DNA of 64,000 bases from Halotia wernerae (GCA_034931985.1 JAYGHB010000107.1:1-64000), one strand, 5' to 3'; positions 8,539 to 18,527 are shown, numbered from the stretch's first letter. Numbers and translations are program-made. Notes: a model not told the origin generated them from the sequence alone.

Positions 8539-8646
8539 TACTCGACCAACCCAAAATTGAGCAGAAATCTTAAAACCCTCTTTCCCCCTGCTCCCTGCTC
8601 CCTGCCTCCTGCGGTCTTAATGATAAGTCTTTTACCGAACACGATA

Positions 8647-9507
8647 TTACTTATAGGCTGTCTCTAGCTCTGGCAACACAACCTGATCAACTGCTTGCTG
8701 CTCTTTGCGCCAAGCATGGGGAGGTAAACCGTGATATTGACGAAACTGGCGAGAAAAATGACACACATGTTGATAGCCCAAGGCTTTGGCAATTTGCTCA
8801 ATTGTCTGATTATTATTTTGGAGTAAAATCCGAGCTTCAGCCATCCGGCGTTTGACAATCCAGATGTTTACAGTTTTTCCTGTCTGTCTTGATACTCGAT
8901 TAGTTAAGTAAGCAGGTGAGTAACCTACCGCCTCAGCCACATCACACAAAGTAATTCCTTGGTCATAATTAGCTTCAATGAAGTCGAAAACTTCTTTTAA
9001 TTGGGGATCGCAAGGAAAGATTGACTTGGGAGAGGTGGTTGATGGAATTTTATTTACAGATACTGGTTTTGTAACTTCCTGGAGTTTAATAGCAAACCAA
9101 TCTTGGAGGCTAGCTTGCTTTTGTAGTCGGCTAGCGATCGCTCTAAGCAATTCGTCTACTGTCGAAGGTTTGGTAAGATAGTCATCTGCCCCCAACTCCA
9201 TAGCCCTGCGAATATCTGTCTTACTGTTGCTACCAGTCAGAAAAATGAAAGGAATAATTGCTGTCACGGGATCTTGGCGCAGTGTGGTGAGAACGTTATA
9301 ACCATCTATATCAGGCATGGCAATATCGCAAATCACCAAGTCAGGTAAATGCTCTTGTGCTTGCTGGATACCATCAAGACCACTTTTAGCATCAATTGTC
9401 TCAAAACCTTCAGCTTCAAGGCCTTTGACGAAAAGATTACGGGTAACGGTATCATCTTCGATTACGAGGATTTTTTTTGACGATTCGTACATCATGATTT
9501 CTATCAC
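8647..9507 (-). CDS. Response regulator, receiver plus AraC HTH (scytonemin-linked)
   Basis: The N-terminal receiver domain (about 11-130) has the acidic pair EDD, the phospho-acceptor Asp61 in VICDIAMPDIDGY, Thr in FLTGS and Lys in YLTKPS. The C-terminal part (about 180-275) is an AraC/XylS double helix-turn-helix: GITLCDVAEAVGYSPAYLTN, then TIEQIAKALGYQHVCHFSRQ. It should bind DNA when phosphorylated by the kinase encoded just upstream. In Nostoc punctiforme a kinase/regulator pair in this same position beside scyA is needed for scytonemin induction by UV-A (established for Npun_F1277/F1278), so this is the likely pathway regulator. The frame opens with GTG 9507; ATG codons at 9495 and 9492 are alternatives. 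Confidence 0.9.
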   Translation of the reverse strand: MIEIMMYESSKKILVIEDDTVTRNLFVKGLEAEGFETIDAKSGLDGIQQAQEHLPDLVICDIAMPDIDGYNVLTTLRQDPVTAIIPFIFLTGSNSKTDIRRAMELGADDYLTKPSTVDELLRAIASRLQKQASLQDWFAIKLQEVTKPVSVNKIPSTTSPKSIFPCDPQLKEVFDFIEANYDQGITLCDVAEAVGYSPAYLTNRVSRQTGKTVNIWIVKRRMAEARILLQNNNQTIEQIAKALGYQHVCHFSRQFRQYHGLPPHAWRKEQQAVDQVVLPELETAYK

Positions 9508-9568
9508 TAAAACTTTTGGCGGGTAATAATTACGTAACTCTAGGCTGAGTCTTTTAATAGGGACAAGA

Positions 9569-11533
9569 TTAATTATTTTGAACTAATGGCAAGATCACAG
9601 TGAACGTAGAGCCTACACCAACTTGACTCTCTACATTATTAATTTGACCTTTATGTAAATCCACAAGAGTTTTGAGGATTGATAATCCTAGTCCAGTACC
9701 AGGGATATCATCAACATTGCTGCCTCTGTAGAATGGCTCAAACAAGCACTCTTGATCTGCGACTGAAATCCCAATTCCTTGATCTTTAATTTGGAAAATT
9801 GCTTGGTTGCTTTCGCACCAGAGTTGAAAATCAATTGCACAGTTGGAGGGGGAATACTTAATTGCATTATCGAGCAAATTTTTCAAAATAGATTCTAGCA
9901 ATTTTTTATCCATGCAGCCTGTTAAGCTGTCCGCTGGACTAACAAAGTTGATTTGACAATGACTACTAGTCATCTGCATTTGTGCCACTAAATCATTGCA
10001 GAACTCAACTAGTTCTAAAGGTTTCGGCTCAAATTTGATTTTTGCAGATTCTGTCTTAGAAAAGAACAGAATATCATCCACCATTTGGCTGATATGTTCA
10101 GAGGCTGTTTGAATATTATCGAGCAATGGTCGTATTTCCTCCTCTGTCCATTCGCAGATATGTCTCTTGAGTAAGCTATTAGAGAATGAAACAATATTTA
10201 GGGGCGTGCGGAATTGATGACAGACTATAGACAAAAAGCGCGCTCTTAGTTCACTTAGTTGTTTGGCTTGTTCTAGAGCTTGGTTAAGCTCTGATTCGGC
10301 ATATTTATAATCGGTAATATCAATACCCGCGATGAGTTGAACTGGTTTACCTCCAAAATCCAGCACTCCATCTAATATTGCTACTGTGCAAGCTAGCCAG
10401 CGCTCTGTACCGTTTTTTGTCAGAATATTTATCTCTTGATATTCAAAGTTACCTGTTTGGCCTTGGTTGCGTACTTGCCTACGTTTTTTGTTTTTAATTA
10501 GTTGACGAATATCAAAGCCACTTAATAGTTCCTTTTTTGTGTAGCCAGTGAGTAGTTCTACTGCGGGATTAATATAGCAAAGCCGTGTGTCTTGAATCAA
10601 GAAAGTGCTAGCATCGGTAAGCTCCACTAAAGTCCGAAATCTAGTTTCGTTTAGGCGTAAGGCTTTCTCAGTCTGCTTGAATTGAGTAATGTCCCAAACG
10701 CTCCATACTCTACCAATAACTTTCTCATCAAGCCACTGAGGCTGAGAGTAATGTGCAAAGACCCTCCCATCCTTTAACTCCAGAACGTCGTAGCTTTCAA
10801 AGTCAGATTGACTAGAAACTTCCCAAACAAGCCGATTAAAGGCTTCTGAATCTTGAAGTTGGTTCTCAAAAAAGGCTTTACATCGGGGACATTTTTTAGA
10901 TAGCATCAGAGATTCTGGAATCTGCCACATATCCATAAATTTCTGATTAAAGCTGAGAATATCTCCCTCAAAGTTAATCGCGATAATGCCATTGGCAGTA
11001 GATTCAAGAGTAGAACGAAGTATAGATATAGATGCTTCTAACTCACTCTCTTTGGTCTTGAGTTGAGAAACCTCCTGCTGCAACTTTTTTTTGCTTTCTC
11101 TTAATTCATCAATCCATTTTTGCACGCTTACATCTACTACCTCATTGCTCTTTTCACGCACAAAAGCACAGCCGAACTTCTTACCTTGATGTTCTATATA
11201 GGTAATAGATATTTCTACCAGAAATATTCGACCTTGTTTTGTTCGATAACGAGATTTAAAGGTAAAACAATTCTGTGATTTAATATCTGACCAATTGTGT
11301 AGAGAATAATCTACGTCTATATCGTGCAGCGTCATGGAAAGTAATTCTTCAACGCCATACTCAGTCATCTGGCAAGTGGCATCGTTAACGTAGAGAAACT
11401 GCCCATTGGCTCCTAAACAAAAAGCAGCATCTACAGCTTGATTGATCAGAAAATGAGCGAACTTCAACTCTACTTCTGGCTGCATCGCCCGTTGAGAGTT
11501 GGATCGAGCTGACCTGTAATCGCCAGAATTCAT
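9569..11533 (-). CDS. Multi-PAS sensor histidine kinase (scytonemin-linked)
   Basis: A 654-residue cytoplasmic kinase without membrane segments. PAS-like domains lie at about 20-130, 170-290 and 295-410, with a coiled coil between the first two. HisKA follows with His439 in SIVCHQFRTPLN, then the ATPase domain: N box NLLDNAIKY (552-560), G1 DQGIGI (584-589), G2 GTGLGLS (612-618). The second PAS holds a CPRC pair (215-218). It is read away from scyA and ends about 61 bases before the response regulator start, so the two form an operon. By position it corresponds to the N. punctiforme kinase that controls scytonemin; the signal sensed is unknown. Confidence 0.92.
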   Translation of the reverse strand: MNSGDYRSARSNSQRAMQPEVELKFAHFLINQAVDAAFCLGANGQFLYVNDATCQMTEYGVEELLSMTLHDIDVDYSLHNWSDIKSQNCFTFKSRYRTKQGRIFLVEISITYIEHQGKKFGCAFVREKSNEVVDVSVQKWIDELRESKKKLQQEVSQLKTKESELEASISILRSTLESTANGIIAINFEGDILSFNQKFMDMWQIPESLMLSKKCPRCKAFFENQLQDSEAFNRLVWEVSSQSDFESYDVLELKDGRVFAHYSQPQWLDEKVIGRVWSVWDITQFKQTEKALRLNETRFRTLVELTDASTFLIQDTRLCYINPAVELLTGYTKKELLSGFDIRQLIKNKKRRQVRNQGQTGNFEYQEINILTKNGTERWLACTVAILDGVLDFGGKPVQLIAGIDITDYKYAESELNQALEQAKQLSELRARFLSIVCHQFRTPLNIVSFSNSLLKRHICEWTEEEIRPLLDNIQTASEHISQMVDDILFFSKTESAKIKFEPKPLELVEFCNDLVAQMQMTSSHCQINFVSPADSLTGCMDKKLLESILKNLLDNAIKYSPSNCAIDFQLWCESNQAIFQIKDQGIGISVADQECLFEPFYRGSNVDDIPGTGLGLSILKTLVDLHKGQINNVESQVGVGSTFTVILPLVQNN

Positions 11534-12570
11534 ATCCCTACTTACTCACTCCCCAGTATTTCAGTCAACACTACAGCCATTGGTAAACTAGCAATCATAA
11601 TTTTCTACAATTATTAGTGCAGTATTAAATTTGTAAAAAAACGAACTATTTTGCGGATTTTAAGTAAGTTATTTATGGTTTCTGCTTGATATAACTATAC
11701 CAATAAAATTCAATATTTTTACTTATATCGGAATATATAAATTTTAGAAATTCTATTATCTATTTAGACAAATATTGATCTAATAACTAATTATTTATTA
11801 GACTTTCTAGCTCTTAACCTATAGGTCAAAAGTATATTTTATTAAGCACACTTACACCGATTACTAGCGATGTCAAACTACTTAATTATCAATTATTAGA
11901 TGTATCTACCTTGTCTTACCAGATTATATAGTTCATGTTTTTGCTGATTAATTTATTTGCTTAATGTTTCTTAACTTACTATCTCATAAATTTAACTATA
12001 GAAGAATCTTTCTAGTCATCCGTAATAAGGAGTACCTTTTTATTACGATAAGCATCAGTACTCGTACTTTTATTGTAAAAAAAAGAACATTTTTTGCAAT
12101 AAAAGATAGATTAATATTTTAGTCATGTATCATTGGGAATACGTTTTACACAAAATCCGCTTTGATTCTTTAGTGATTTGTCACAGGATAAATAAAATAT
12201 CTATGCCAGTTATCTTTACTGAGATAAAAAATGTTAATGTCTTGTAAAGACTATTTAGTGATCGTATAAAGACTGTTATGGTGTTGTTGTTTTAGTGGTA
12301 TTGGAGGCTGAATAATCTGTCTTGGCAAATTAAATCGACAAATTTATTGGTTTCACTTTAAATTCTTGACAGTAAAATCTAAGCAAATTTTGCTAAAACA
12401 AATTAGATTTGTATCAAATTGGTATTAGGGTAAACTGGGCGCAGGACATAGACACCAGACTGATCGCTTATCAAGCAATGTCTCACATAAAAGTGGTGAC
12501 AAAGCTTTAATACACCATCGCTAAGCATCAATATCCTAGAAAATTTCAATAGGAATTGTAGTTATCGCAC
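11534..12570. other. AT-rich divergent intergenic region, kinase to scyA
   Basis: The 1.46-kb space between the kinase gene start (11533) and scyA (12995) has no convincing gene. It is very AT rich with many in-frame stops on both strands and must hold the promoters of both divergent units. The part next to scyA carries the paired 49-bp repeats described separately. A long scyA leader or an unlisted small RNA is possible, but I see no specific structure for it. Confidence 0.5.
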
Positions 12571-12745
12571 CAAAAGCGAAAGAATTGACATACCCATCTA
12601 TAGATTCTTCATTGCAAATATGGGTTGATTTTATTAAGAATTGCAAAGTATCAATTTTGCAGAGCAGCTAAATGAGAATTTAGATCAGCTTTGTAACAAA
12701 AGCGAAAGAATTGCCAACCCCATCAACAGATTTTTCATTGTAAAT
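12571..12745. promoter_or_regulatory. Paired 49-bp direct repeats upstream of scyA, candidate regulator sites
   Basis: 12571-12619 and 12697-12745 align without gaps over 49 bases with about 42 identities. Both begin CAAAAGCGAAAGAATTG and both contain CCCATC and TTCATTG. Their starts are 126 bases apart, twelve turns of B-DNA at 10.5 bp per turn, so the two copies lie on the same face of the helix. They sit about 250-425 bases before scyA in the space shared with the divergent kinase/regulator operon. AraC-type regulators bind direct repeats, so the response regulator at 8647-9507 is the natural candidate. The binding is inferred, the repeat is seen. Confidence 0.6.
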
Positions 12746-12994
12746 CAGTATTCATATCCGATATTCTGGTTCCTAGAAGCACAGACTTGATTGTTTTGCT
12801 TTTTTATAAAGTTTTTTAAATGGTCTTGAAAGCAGTTCTCTAAAGCAGCAAATGGAAGTCATAGCTATCTTTACTATCAACTGAGCTTGGTCATAGCTGT
12901 CAAAAACAACAGAGTTGTTTGTATTAGATATTACAAAGAGTCTGAGCGGGAAATAGTGAATCTTTGTGCAAGTTTCTGAAATTAAGTGAAAGCA

Positions 12995-14863
12995 ATGAGT
13001 AAAAAGTATACTGGTTCAAACTCTCCTCTAATTACTACTGAGCCATACAGCAAATATGTAGAATCTGCGTTAGATAAATCTCGTCAGTTAGACCAGTCGG
13101 GAACGAATGGGATTCAGCCTTTTTTACCTGACGGAACAGATCCAGCGCCTTCAGTCGCAGATGTAATTGCCCAAATGTTGACAAGTTTGGGAGTGAGCTA
13201 CGCTTTTGGTGTTGCTGGGGGGGCGATGGCTAGCCTGTGGAGCGCACTATCAAATAGCTCCATAGAAGTGTTGAACTTCCGCCATGAAACTGGAGCTACC
13301 TTTGCAGCAGTTGAGGCATATTTTGCTAGCGATCGCCCTACAGTAGTATTTACCACAGCAGGGCCGGGGATCACCAACTCTCTAACAGGTTTATTTGCTG
13401 CTCGTGGTGAAGGTGCAAAGGTAATTTTATTGTCGGCTTGCACCTCAGCCCCAAATCGCGGTCGCTGGGCAATTCAAGAAACCAGCAGCTATACATTACC
13501 CAGTGGGGGAATATTTACATCGGGAGCATTATTCAACTATGCAATCACGATCGAATCTGCTGCCCAACTACCGCAGATTTTCCGTAAACTAGCTTTAGCT
13601 TTAGCGCAACCAGGAGGATTTGTAGCTCATTTGAGCATTCCTACTAGTGTGCAGACAAGTTTAGTTGAAGATATAGCTTGGCCTAAATTAGATATACCTT
13701 ATAGTGCGATCGCACCGAATAAACAAGCGATCGTCCAATCTGTAGAATTGCTATCTGCTGGCCCCTTCGCTATCTGGGTTGGTTTCGGGGCGCGGGAAGC
13801 AGCAGACGAGATTCGCCAACTCGCCGAAAAAACTGGTGCAGCAGTCATGTCCTCACCCCGCGCTAAAGGGATTTTTCCTGAAGATCATCCCCAATATATA
13901 GGTGTCACAGGTTTAGGCGGTCATGCTTCCGTCTTTACCTACATGCAAGAACAACCACCCCTCCGCACCCTCGTACTAGGAACCCGCCTTGGTGAACCGA
14001 CTTCCTTTTGGAGTCCGGCGATGATTCCCCCCAGAGGTTTTGTACATGTAGATATAGATCCAGAAGTACCAGGAGTAGCTTATCCCCACGCTGAAACCTT
14101 CTCTGTCCGGGCTGATATCAAAACCTATTTACAGGAACTATTAAAGCATTGGCCAGAGACTGATTCGCCCTCTGTAGCGACATTACCTCATCCAGAACAC
14201 GAAGCAATTCCTCTAGATCTAGATATAGATTATCCCGTGCGGCCAGAGGTATTGATGGCAGCCATTCAAAAAGTAATTGTTAAAGGTAGCGATGCGGTAG
14301 TCATGGCCGAGTGTGGTAACTCCTTTACTTGGTCAACTCATTTCCTGCAATTCCCCCAAGCTAATCGTTACCGAGTTAGCACGGGAGTTGGCGCAATGGG
14401 TCACGCCGTCACAGGAGTTTTAGGTGCAGCGCAAGCACGCAATGGCAAAGCCGTAGCCATTGTCGGCGATGGAGCAATGCTAATGAATAACGAAATTAGC
14501 ACAGCCGTCAAATACAAAATTCCTGCCATTTGGATTGTACTTAACGACGCTCGCTATAACATGTGTCATCAAGGCATGAAAGTACTTGGATTAACAGGTG
14601 CAGATGCCACAATGCCAGTGACAAACTTCGCCATGATAGCACAGGGTATGGGAGCAGAAGCGATCGCAGTTGTCAGAGAGACAGATCTCGAAGCTGCATT
14701 AGAGCAAGCGCTAGCTGCAAATGTTCCCTTTTTAATCGATGTGGTAATTGATCCCGATAGACTTGCACCCTCTGGTGGACGTAACAAGAGTTTAGCAGCC
14801 CAAGGAGTTAAATCCAGTCCAACCAAAACTCCAGCCAAAGCAGTCTCCTTCCCATCAGTTTGA
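12995..14863 (+). CDS. scyA: ScyA, ThDP-dependent acyloin synthase of scytonemin synthesis
   Basis: A thiamine-diphosphate enzyme of the acetolactate synthase superfamily, 622 residues from ATG 12995 (an in-frame GTG at 12986 would add three). The catalytic Glu is in NFRHETGATFAAVEAY (about residue 98), and the Mg/ThDP motif begins GDGAMLMNNEIST and ends at NDARYNM. In N. punctiforme ScyA couples indole-3-pyruvate with p-hydroxyphenylpyruvate to a beta-keto acid that ScyC cyclises (established knowledge). An N-terminal extension of about 50 residues precedes the PYR domain. It is the first gene of the scytonemin operon; scyB follows after 143 bases that carry a small repeat. Confidence 0.95.
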   Translation: MSKKYTGSNSPLITTEPYSKYVESALDKSRQLDQSGTNGIQPFLPDGTDPAPSVADVIAQMLTSLGVSYAFGVAGGAMASLWSALSNSSIEVLNFRHETGATFAAVEAYFASDRPTVVFTTAGPGITNSLTGLFAARGEGAKVILLSACTSAPNRGRWAIQETSSYTLPSGGIFTSGALFNYAITIESAAQLPQIFRKLALALAQPGGFVAHLSIPTSVQTSLVEDIAWPKLDIPYSAIAPNKQAIVQSVELLSAGPFAIWVGFGAREAADEIRQLAEKTGAAVMSSPRAKGIFPEDHPQYIGVTGLGGHASVFTYMQEQPPLRTLVLGTRLGEPTSFWSPAMIPPRGFVHVDIDPEVPGVAYPHAETFSVRADIKTYLQELLKHWPETDSPSVATLPHPEHEAIPLDLDIDYPVRPEVLMAAIQKVIVKGSDAVVMAECGNSFTWSTHFLQFPQANRYRVSTGVGAMGHAVTGVLGAAQARNGKAVAIVGDGAMLMNNEISTAVKYKIPAIWIVLNDARYNMCHQGMKVLGLTGADATMPVTNFAMIAQGMGAEAIAVVRETDLEAALEQALAANVPFLIDVVIDPDRLAPSGGRNKSLAAQGVKSSPTKTPAKAVSFPSV

Positions 14864-14934
14864 CATCCAGACACTACCAAGCAAAACCACGTTGGATGAA
14901 TAGATTCACCCTATTCATCTCTCCTCTCTGCGCC

Positions 14935-14975
14935 TACCCTGCGGGTTCCGCCTTAGCGGTATGCGTCTCTGTGTG
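14935..14975. repeat. GC-rich interspersed repeat between scyA and scyB
   Basis: GCGCCTACCCTGCGGGTTCCGCC..AGCGGTATGCGTC matches the style of the palindromic repeats found at 5093 and 57252. It contains CCCTGCGGG-type self-complementary parts and occupies most of the scyA-scyB spacer. Confidence 0.5.
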
Positions 14976-15006
14976 AGATAAATCATCAACAACTAAAAAA
15001 ACCAAG

Positions 15007-16068
15007 ATGCTGCTATTTGAAACCGTTAGAGAAATGGGTCACGAACAAGTTCTCTTTTGTCATGGAAAAAACCCAGATATTAGAGCAATAATCGCCATCC
15101 ATAACACCACATTAGGCCCAGCAATGGGGGCGACCAGATTATTTCCTTACATGAACGAAGAAGCCGCCTTAGAAGACGCACTTCGTCTCAGTCGCGGAAT
15201 GACCTACAAAGCTGCCTGTGCTAACATTCCAGCCGGTGGAGGAAAAGCAGTAATTATTGCTAACCCTGAAAATAAAACAGATGATTTATTAAGAGCTTAT
15301 GGACGTTTTGTAGACAGTCTTAACGGACGTTTTATTACAGGACAAGATGTCAATATTACTCCTGACGACGTGCGGACAATTAGTCAAGAAACTAATCATG
15401 TCGTTGGCGTATCTGAAAAGTCTGGTGGCCCGGCTCCCATCACAGCCTGGGGAGTTTTCTTAGGTATTAAAGCCGCTGTAAAATCCCGTTGGCAAAGCGA
15501 AAACCTTGAAGGCATGAAAGTTGCAGTTCAAGGTTTAGGAAACGTTGGTAAAAACCTCTGCCGTCATTTACATGAACAAGGCATCGAACTTTATGTAAGT
15601 GATGTCAACCCAGCCAAAGCAGAAGAGATAAAAAAACTATTCGGTGCAACTGTAGTCGCACCAGATGAAATTTACTCTTTAGATGTAGATATTTTTGCCC
15701 CTTGTGCTTTAGGTGGAACCCTTAATAGTCATACAATTCCTTTTCTGAAAGCTCAGATTATTGCTGGTGCAGCAAATAATCAATTAGGAATTGAGCAACT
15801 ACATAGTCAAATGCTTGCCAAGAAAGGCATTTTATACACTCCCGATTATGTAATTAATGCTGGAGGATTAATCAATGTTTATAACGAAATGATTGGTTAT
15901 AACGAAGAAAAAGCTTTCCAGCAAGTGCAAAATATTTATGACACATTGTTAGCAATTTTTGATATTGCTAAACAGCAAGAAATTACAACTAATGATGCTG
16001 CGAAACGATTAGCAGAAGAGCGTATTCAAAGCGGTAGCCGTAGCCAGACTAAGGCGATCGCAGCTTAA
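15007..16068 (+). CDS. scyB: ScyB, tryptophan dehydrogenase (Leu/Glu dehydrogenase family)
   Basis: A 353-residue member of the Glu/Leu/Phe/Val dehydrogenase family. The N-terminal catalytic domain has AACANIPAGGGKAVII (about 75-90), whose Lys is the substrate-binding lysine of the family, and the second domain is a Rossmann fold with VAVQGLGNVGKNLCRHL (about 175-191). ScyB oxidatively deaminates L-tryptophan to indole-3-pyruvate with NAD, feeding ScyA (established in N. punctiforme). Length and motifs are normal. The tail GSRSQTKAIAA encodes a HIP1 site near its end. Only 25 bases separate it from scyC, which has AGGAG before its start. Confidence 0.95.
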   Translation: MLLFETVREMGHEQVLFCHGKNPDIRAIIAIHNTTLGPAMGATRLFPYMNEEAALEDALRLSRGMTYKAACANIPAGGGKAVIIANPENKTDDLLRAYGRFVDSLNGRFITGQDVNITPDDVRTISQETNHVVGVSEKSGGPAPITAWGVFLGIKAAVKSRWQSENLEGMKVAVQGLGNVGKNLCRHLHEQGIELYVSDVNPAKAEEIKKLFGATVVAPDEIYSLDVDIFAPCALGGTLNSHTIPFLKAQIIAGAANNQLGIEQLHSQMLAKKGILYTPDYVINAGGLINVYNEMIGYNEEKAFQQVQNIYDTLLAIFDIAKQQEITTNDAAKRLAEERIQSGSRSQTKAIAA

Positions 16069-16093
16069 TTTTTATTATCTTCAGGAGTGAAAA

Positions 16094-17062
16094 GTGGAAA
16101 AAAATACGTTTGCAACATCAGCTTATATTGCTACTTCACCAAAGAGTGCCTTCGACTATCTTTGTAGTTTAAAAAATTTAGACGAATGGACACTTTATAG
16201 TCGGATGAAAGAGCAAGTTGACGAAGATACTTGGTTGGGTACGGCATCTGGTTATCACAAAAATCTTTACTATCACGTTAAAAAACTAGAAAATCCGCTT
16301 TTTTATGGCATTGAATGGCACTGCGGATTAGAGTATCAAAAATATTATCAAGTTTATCCTGTCTTACTATTTCCCACTGATTATATTGAGCCGGGGACAG
16401 ATGAAAAGGGTGTGTATTTTCATTGGTTAAGTTTTGTTGATCCCAAACGTCAAACTCAGATGATTATGCAGGGAATCCACACGGTGCATACTTCCGAGTG
16501 TCGTTCTCTTAAAGGTAACTTAGAACGCAAAAATGGTCATACATCAGCCGCCAAAGGTAGCCACTTCATTGATACTGACACTATCTATGTTGATGCCCCA
16601 ATTGAAATGGGCATTGAGTATTTAAAAGACTTGCAAAATATTGATGACTGGGCGCATTTACTACGACCTGATGGCAATATTACTACTGAATCTGGTGACT
16701 TTAAAGATGAATATGACCAGAAAGTCAAGGTTTCTGTACGGGTTCATAGCTTGAGTAAATACTACTTACTTGAACAAGAACATTTTTATCCAGATTACGA
16801 ATATTATCAGCGTTCTGTAGCATTACTAATTCCCACCGCTTATGCTTTCGCTGACCCAGAAGCTTCTGGTTTTATTCTGCACCGAATTACATTCTGGAAA
16901 ACCGATGGAACTGTTACCCACGGCAAACTACAAATTGAAGACTTCGGCGCTGAAAGCATGAACATCAAACGTTTACTCGAAGCAAAAGCCGGCAACCTGC
17001 AATCATTTGATCGGGGGATGAGCTATCTACCAAAACCCCAAAAAGAGCTAGTTAAAAATTAA
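16094..17062 (+). CDS. scyC: ScyC, cyclase of scytonemin synthesis
   Basis: A 322-residue cytoplasmic protein that starts with GTG 16094, supported by AGGAG eight bases before. Two START-like/SRPBCC-type halves are suggested by the repeated pattern TSPKSAFDYLCSLKNLDEW near the N-terminus and APIEMGIEYLKDLQNIDDW near residue 172. The family is confined to scytonemin producers. In N. punctiforme ScyC cyclises and decarboxylates the ScyA product to the indole-cyclopentane ketone monomer. There is no signal peptide, in line with a cytoplasmic step. Confidence 0.93.
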   Translation: MEKNTFATSAYIATSPKSAFDYLCSLKNLDEWTLYSRMKEQVDEDTWLGTASGYHKNLYYHVKKLENPLFYGIEWHCGLEYQKYYQVYPVLLFPTDYIEPGTDEKGVYFHWLSFVDPKRQTQMIMQGIHTVHTSECRSLKGNLERKNGHTSAAKGSHFIDTDTIYVDAPIEMGIEYLKDLQNIDDWAHLLRPDGNITTESGDFKDEYDQKVKVSVRVHSLSKYYLLEQEHFYPDYEYYQRSVALLIPTAYAFADPEASGFILHRITFWKTDGTVTHGKLQIEDFGAESMNIKRLLEAKAGNLQSFDRGMSYLPKPQKELVKN

Positions 17063-17151
17063 ACTCTCAGCGTTCCTCTGCGCTTCCCTTAGCGTTCCTC
17101 TGCGTTTAAAATTCCCCTCTCAATTCCCCACGATTAGCCGTACTGCAACAC

Positions 17152-18426
17152 ATGAAACTGAAACAACTTACTATTACTATCCTCACTTTTTGTGTTGCTG
17201 CTTTTTCGGGAATAAAAGCTGCTGAAGCTGCATCATTTAAAGTAATTGCTGATGGTCTAAATAATGCCGGCGGTCTGAGTTTTAGTCCTGACGGTAGTCT
17301 CTATGTAACAGAGGCGGGAACTGGTGGAAGTGGAGCTTGTGTTCCACCATCAAGTGGTCAAGGCGATTCTTTATGCTACGGCACAACTGGTGCAGTTACC
17401 AGGATAAAAAACGGTAAGCAAGAGCGTGTACTTACAGGGCTTCCCTCTTTAGCATTACCAGATGGGACTGGAGCCGGTGGCGCTAATGATATCCAATTTG
17501 ATGCCAAAGGTAAGCCTTATATTCTCATTGGCTATGCGGCTAATCCAGAGTTCCGCGATCGCAATTTAGGTGACACTGACCTAGGAAAAATCATCACTGC
17601 CGACTTTAACACCAATTCCTGGACAAGTATTGCCGATTTAGCTAACTATGAACTCGTTAACAACCCCGACGGCAACGATTTAGCTAGTAATCCCTTGGGT
17701 TTGTTAATTGATGGCAATACTTTGGTAGCTGTTGATGCAGGTGCAAACGACTTGCTGAGGGTGCAAACTGATGGCAGTAATTTACAAACAATTACCGCTT
17801 TTCCTGAAGATATATTGACGAATCCAGTCTTCCCACCTTCGGGTTCTCCATCCAACGAACCATCACAAGTACCATCTCAAGAAGCAGCACCGCCGTCACA
17901 GTTTCCCATTCAAGCAGTACCCTCCAATATAGCCAAAGGCTCCGATGGTGCTTATTATGTTAGCCAATTTACTGGTTTCCCTTTTCCAGAAAATGGCGCA
18001 AAAATTTATCGCGTTGGTGCTGATGGTCAAACAACCATCTATGCAAATAATTTTACCCAACTCACAGACTTAGAATTTGATCCAGCAGGCAACTTGTATG
18101 CTTTGCAATATGCCAATCAGTCGGCTTGGAAGGGTAATTTAGAGGGTTCTTTAATCAAAATAGCTACTGATGGCACTCGTACAACCCTCCTTAGTGGCAA
18201 TGGATTAGAGTCACCTAGCGCCTTGACGATTGGTACTGATGGGGCAATTTACGTTACTAATCGAGGCGGTAGCCCTGGAGTTGGACAAGTCCTCAGAATT
18301 GAAAATCTTAAATCTGTACCTGAACCTAATTCTACTTTAGGTTTGCTAGCGATCGCCGCTTTGGGCATTGCTTGTAGTAAGGGCTTTAGCCCTGCTTTTA
18401 TGCAACTTAAATGCTCATCAACTTAA
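17152..18426 (+). CDS. scyD: ScyD, exported beta-propeller-like protein of scytonemin synthesis
   Basis: A 424-residue ScyD/ScyE family protein. A signal peptide (MKLKQLTITILTFCVAAFSG, cleavage near AEAA) precedes NHL/SGL-like repeats such as GGLSFSPDGSLYVTEAGTG and LTDLEFDPAGNLYALQYA, which should form a beta-propeller. Near the end VPEPNSTLGLLAIAALG is a PEP-CTERM-like motif with its hydrophobic helix. The usual basic cluster after the helix is replaced by CSKGFSPAFMQLKCSST, encoded by DNA that looks like a small palindromic repeat (AAGGGCTTTAGCCCT). ScyDEF act outside the cytoplasm in monomer assembly, and their exact chemistry is unresolved. Confidence 0.9.
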   Translation: MKLKQLTITILTFCVAAFSGIKAAEAASFKVIADGLNNAGGLSFSPDGSLYVTEAGTGGSGACVPPSSGQGDSLCYGTTGAVTRIKNGKQERVLTGLPSLALPDGTGAGGANDIQFDAKGKPYILIGYAANPEFRDRNLGDTDLGKIITADFNTNSWTSIADLANYELVNNPDGNDLASNPLGLLIDGNTLVAVDAGANDLLRVQTDGSNLQTITAFPEDILTNPVFPPSGSPSNEPSQVPSQEAAPPSQFPIQAVPSNIAKGSDGAYYVSQFTGFPFPENGAKIYRVGADGQTTIYANNFTQLTDLEFDPAGNLYALQYANQSAWKGNLEGSLIKIATDGTRTTLLSGNGLESPSALTIGTDGAIYVTNRGGSPGVGQVLRIENLKSVPEPNSTLGLLAIAALGIACSKGFSPAFMQLKCSST

Positions 18427-18527
18427 AAAGTTTCACACCAAGTTCAATATTTCCCCTGTGTTCCCCAAGAACTCAGATTACTTGTGCCAAAAACCATCAA
18501 AATTACTAACTCTTAATTTCCAAAAAC

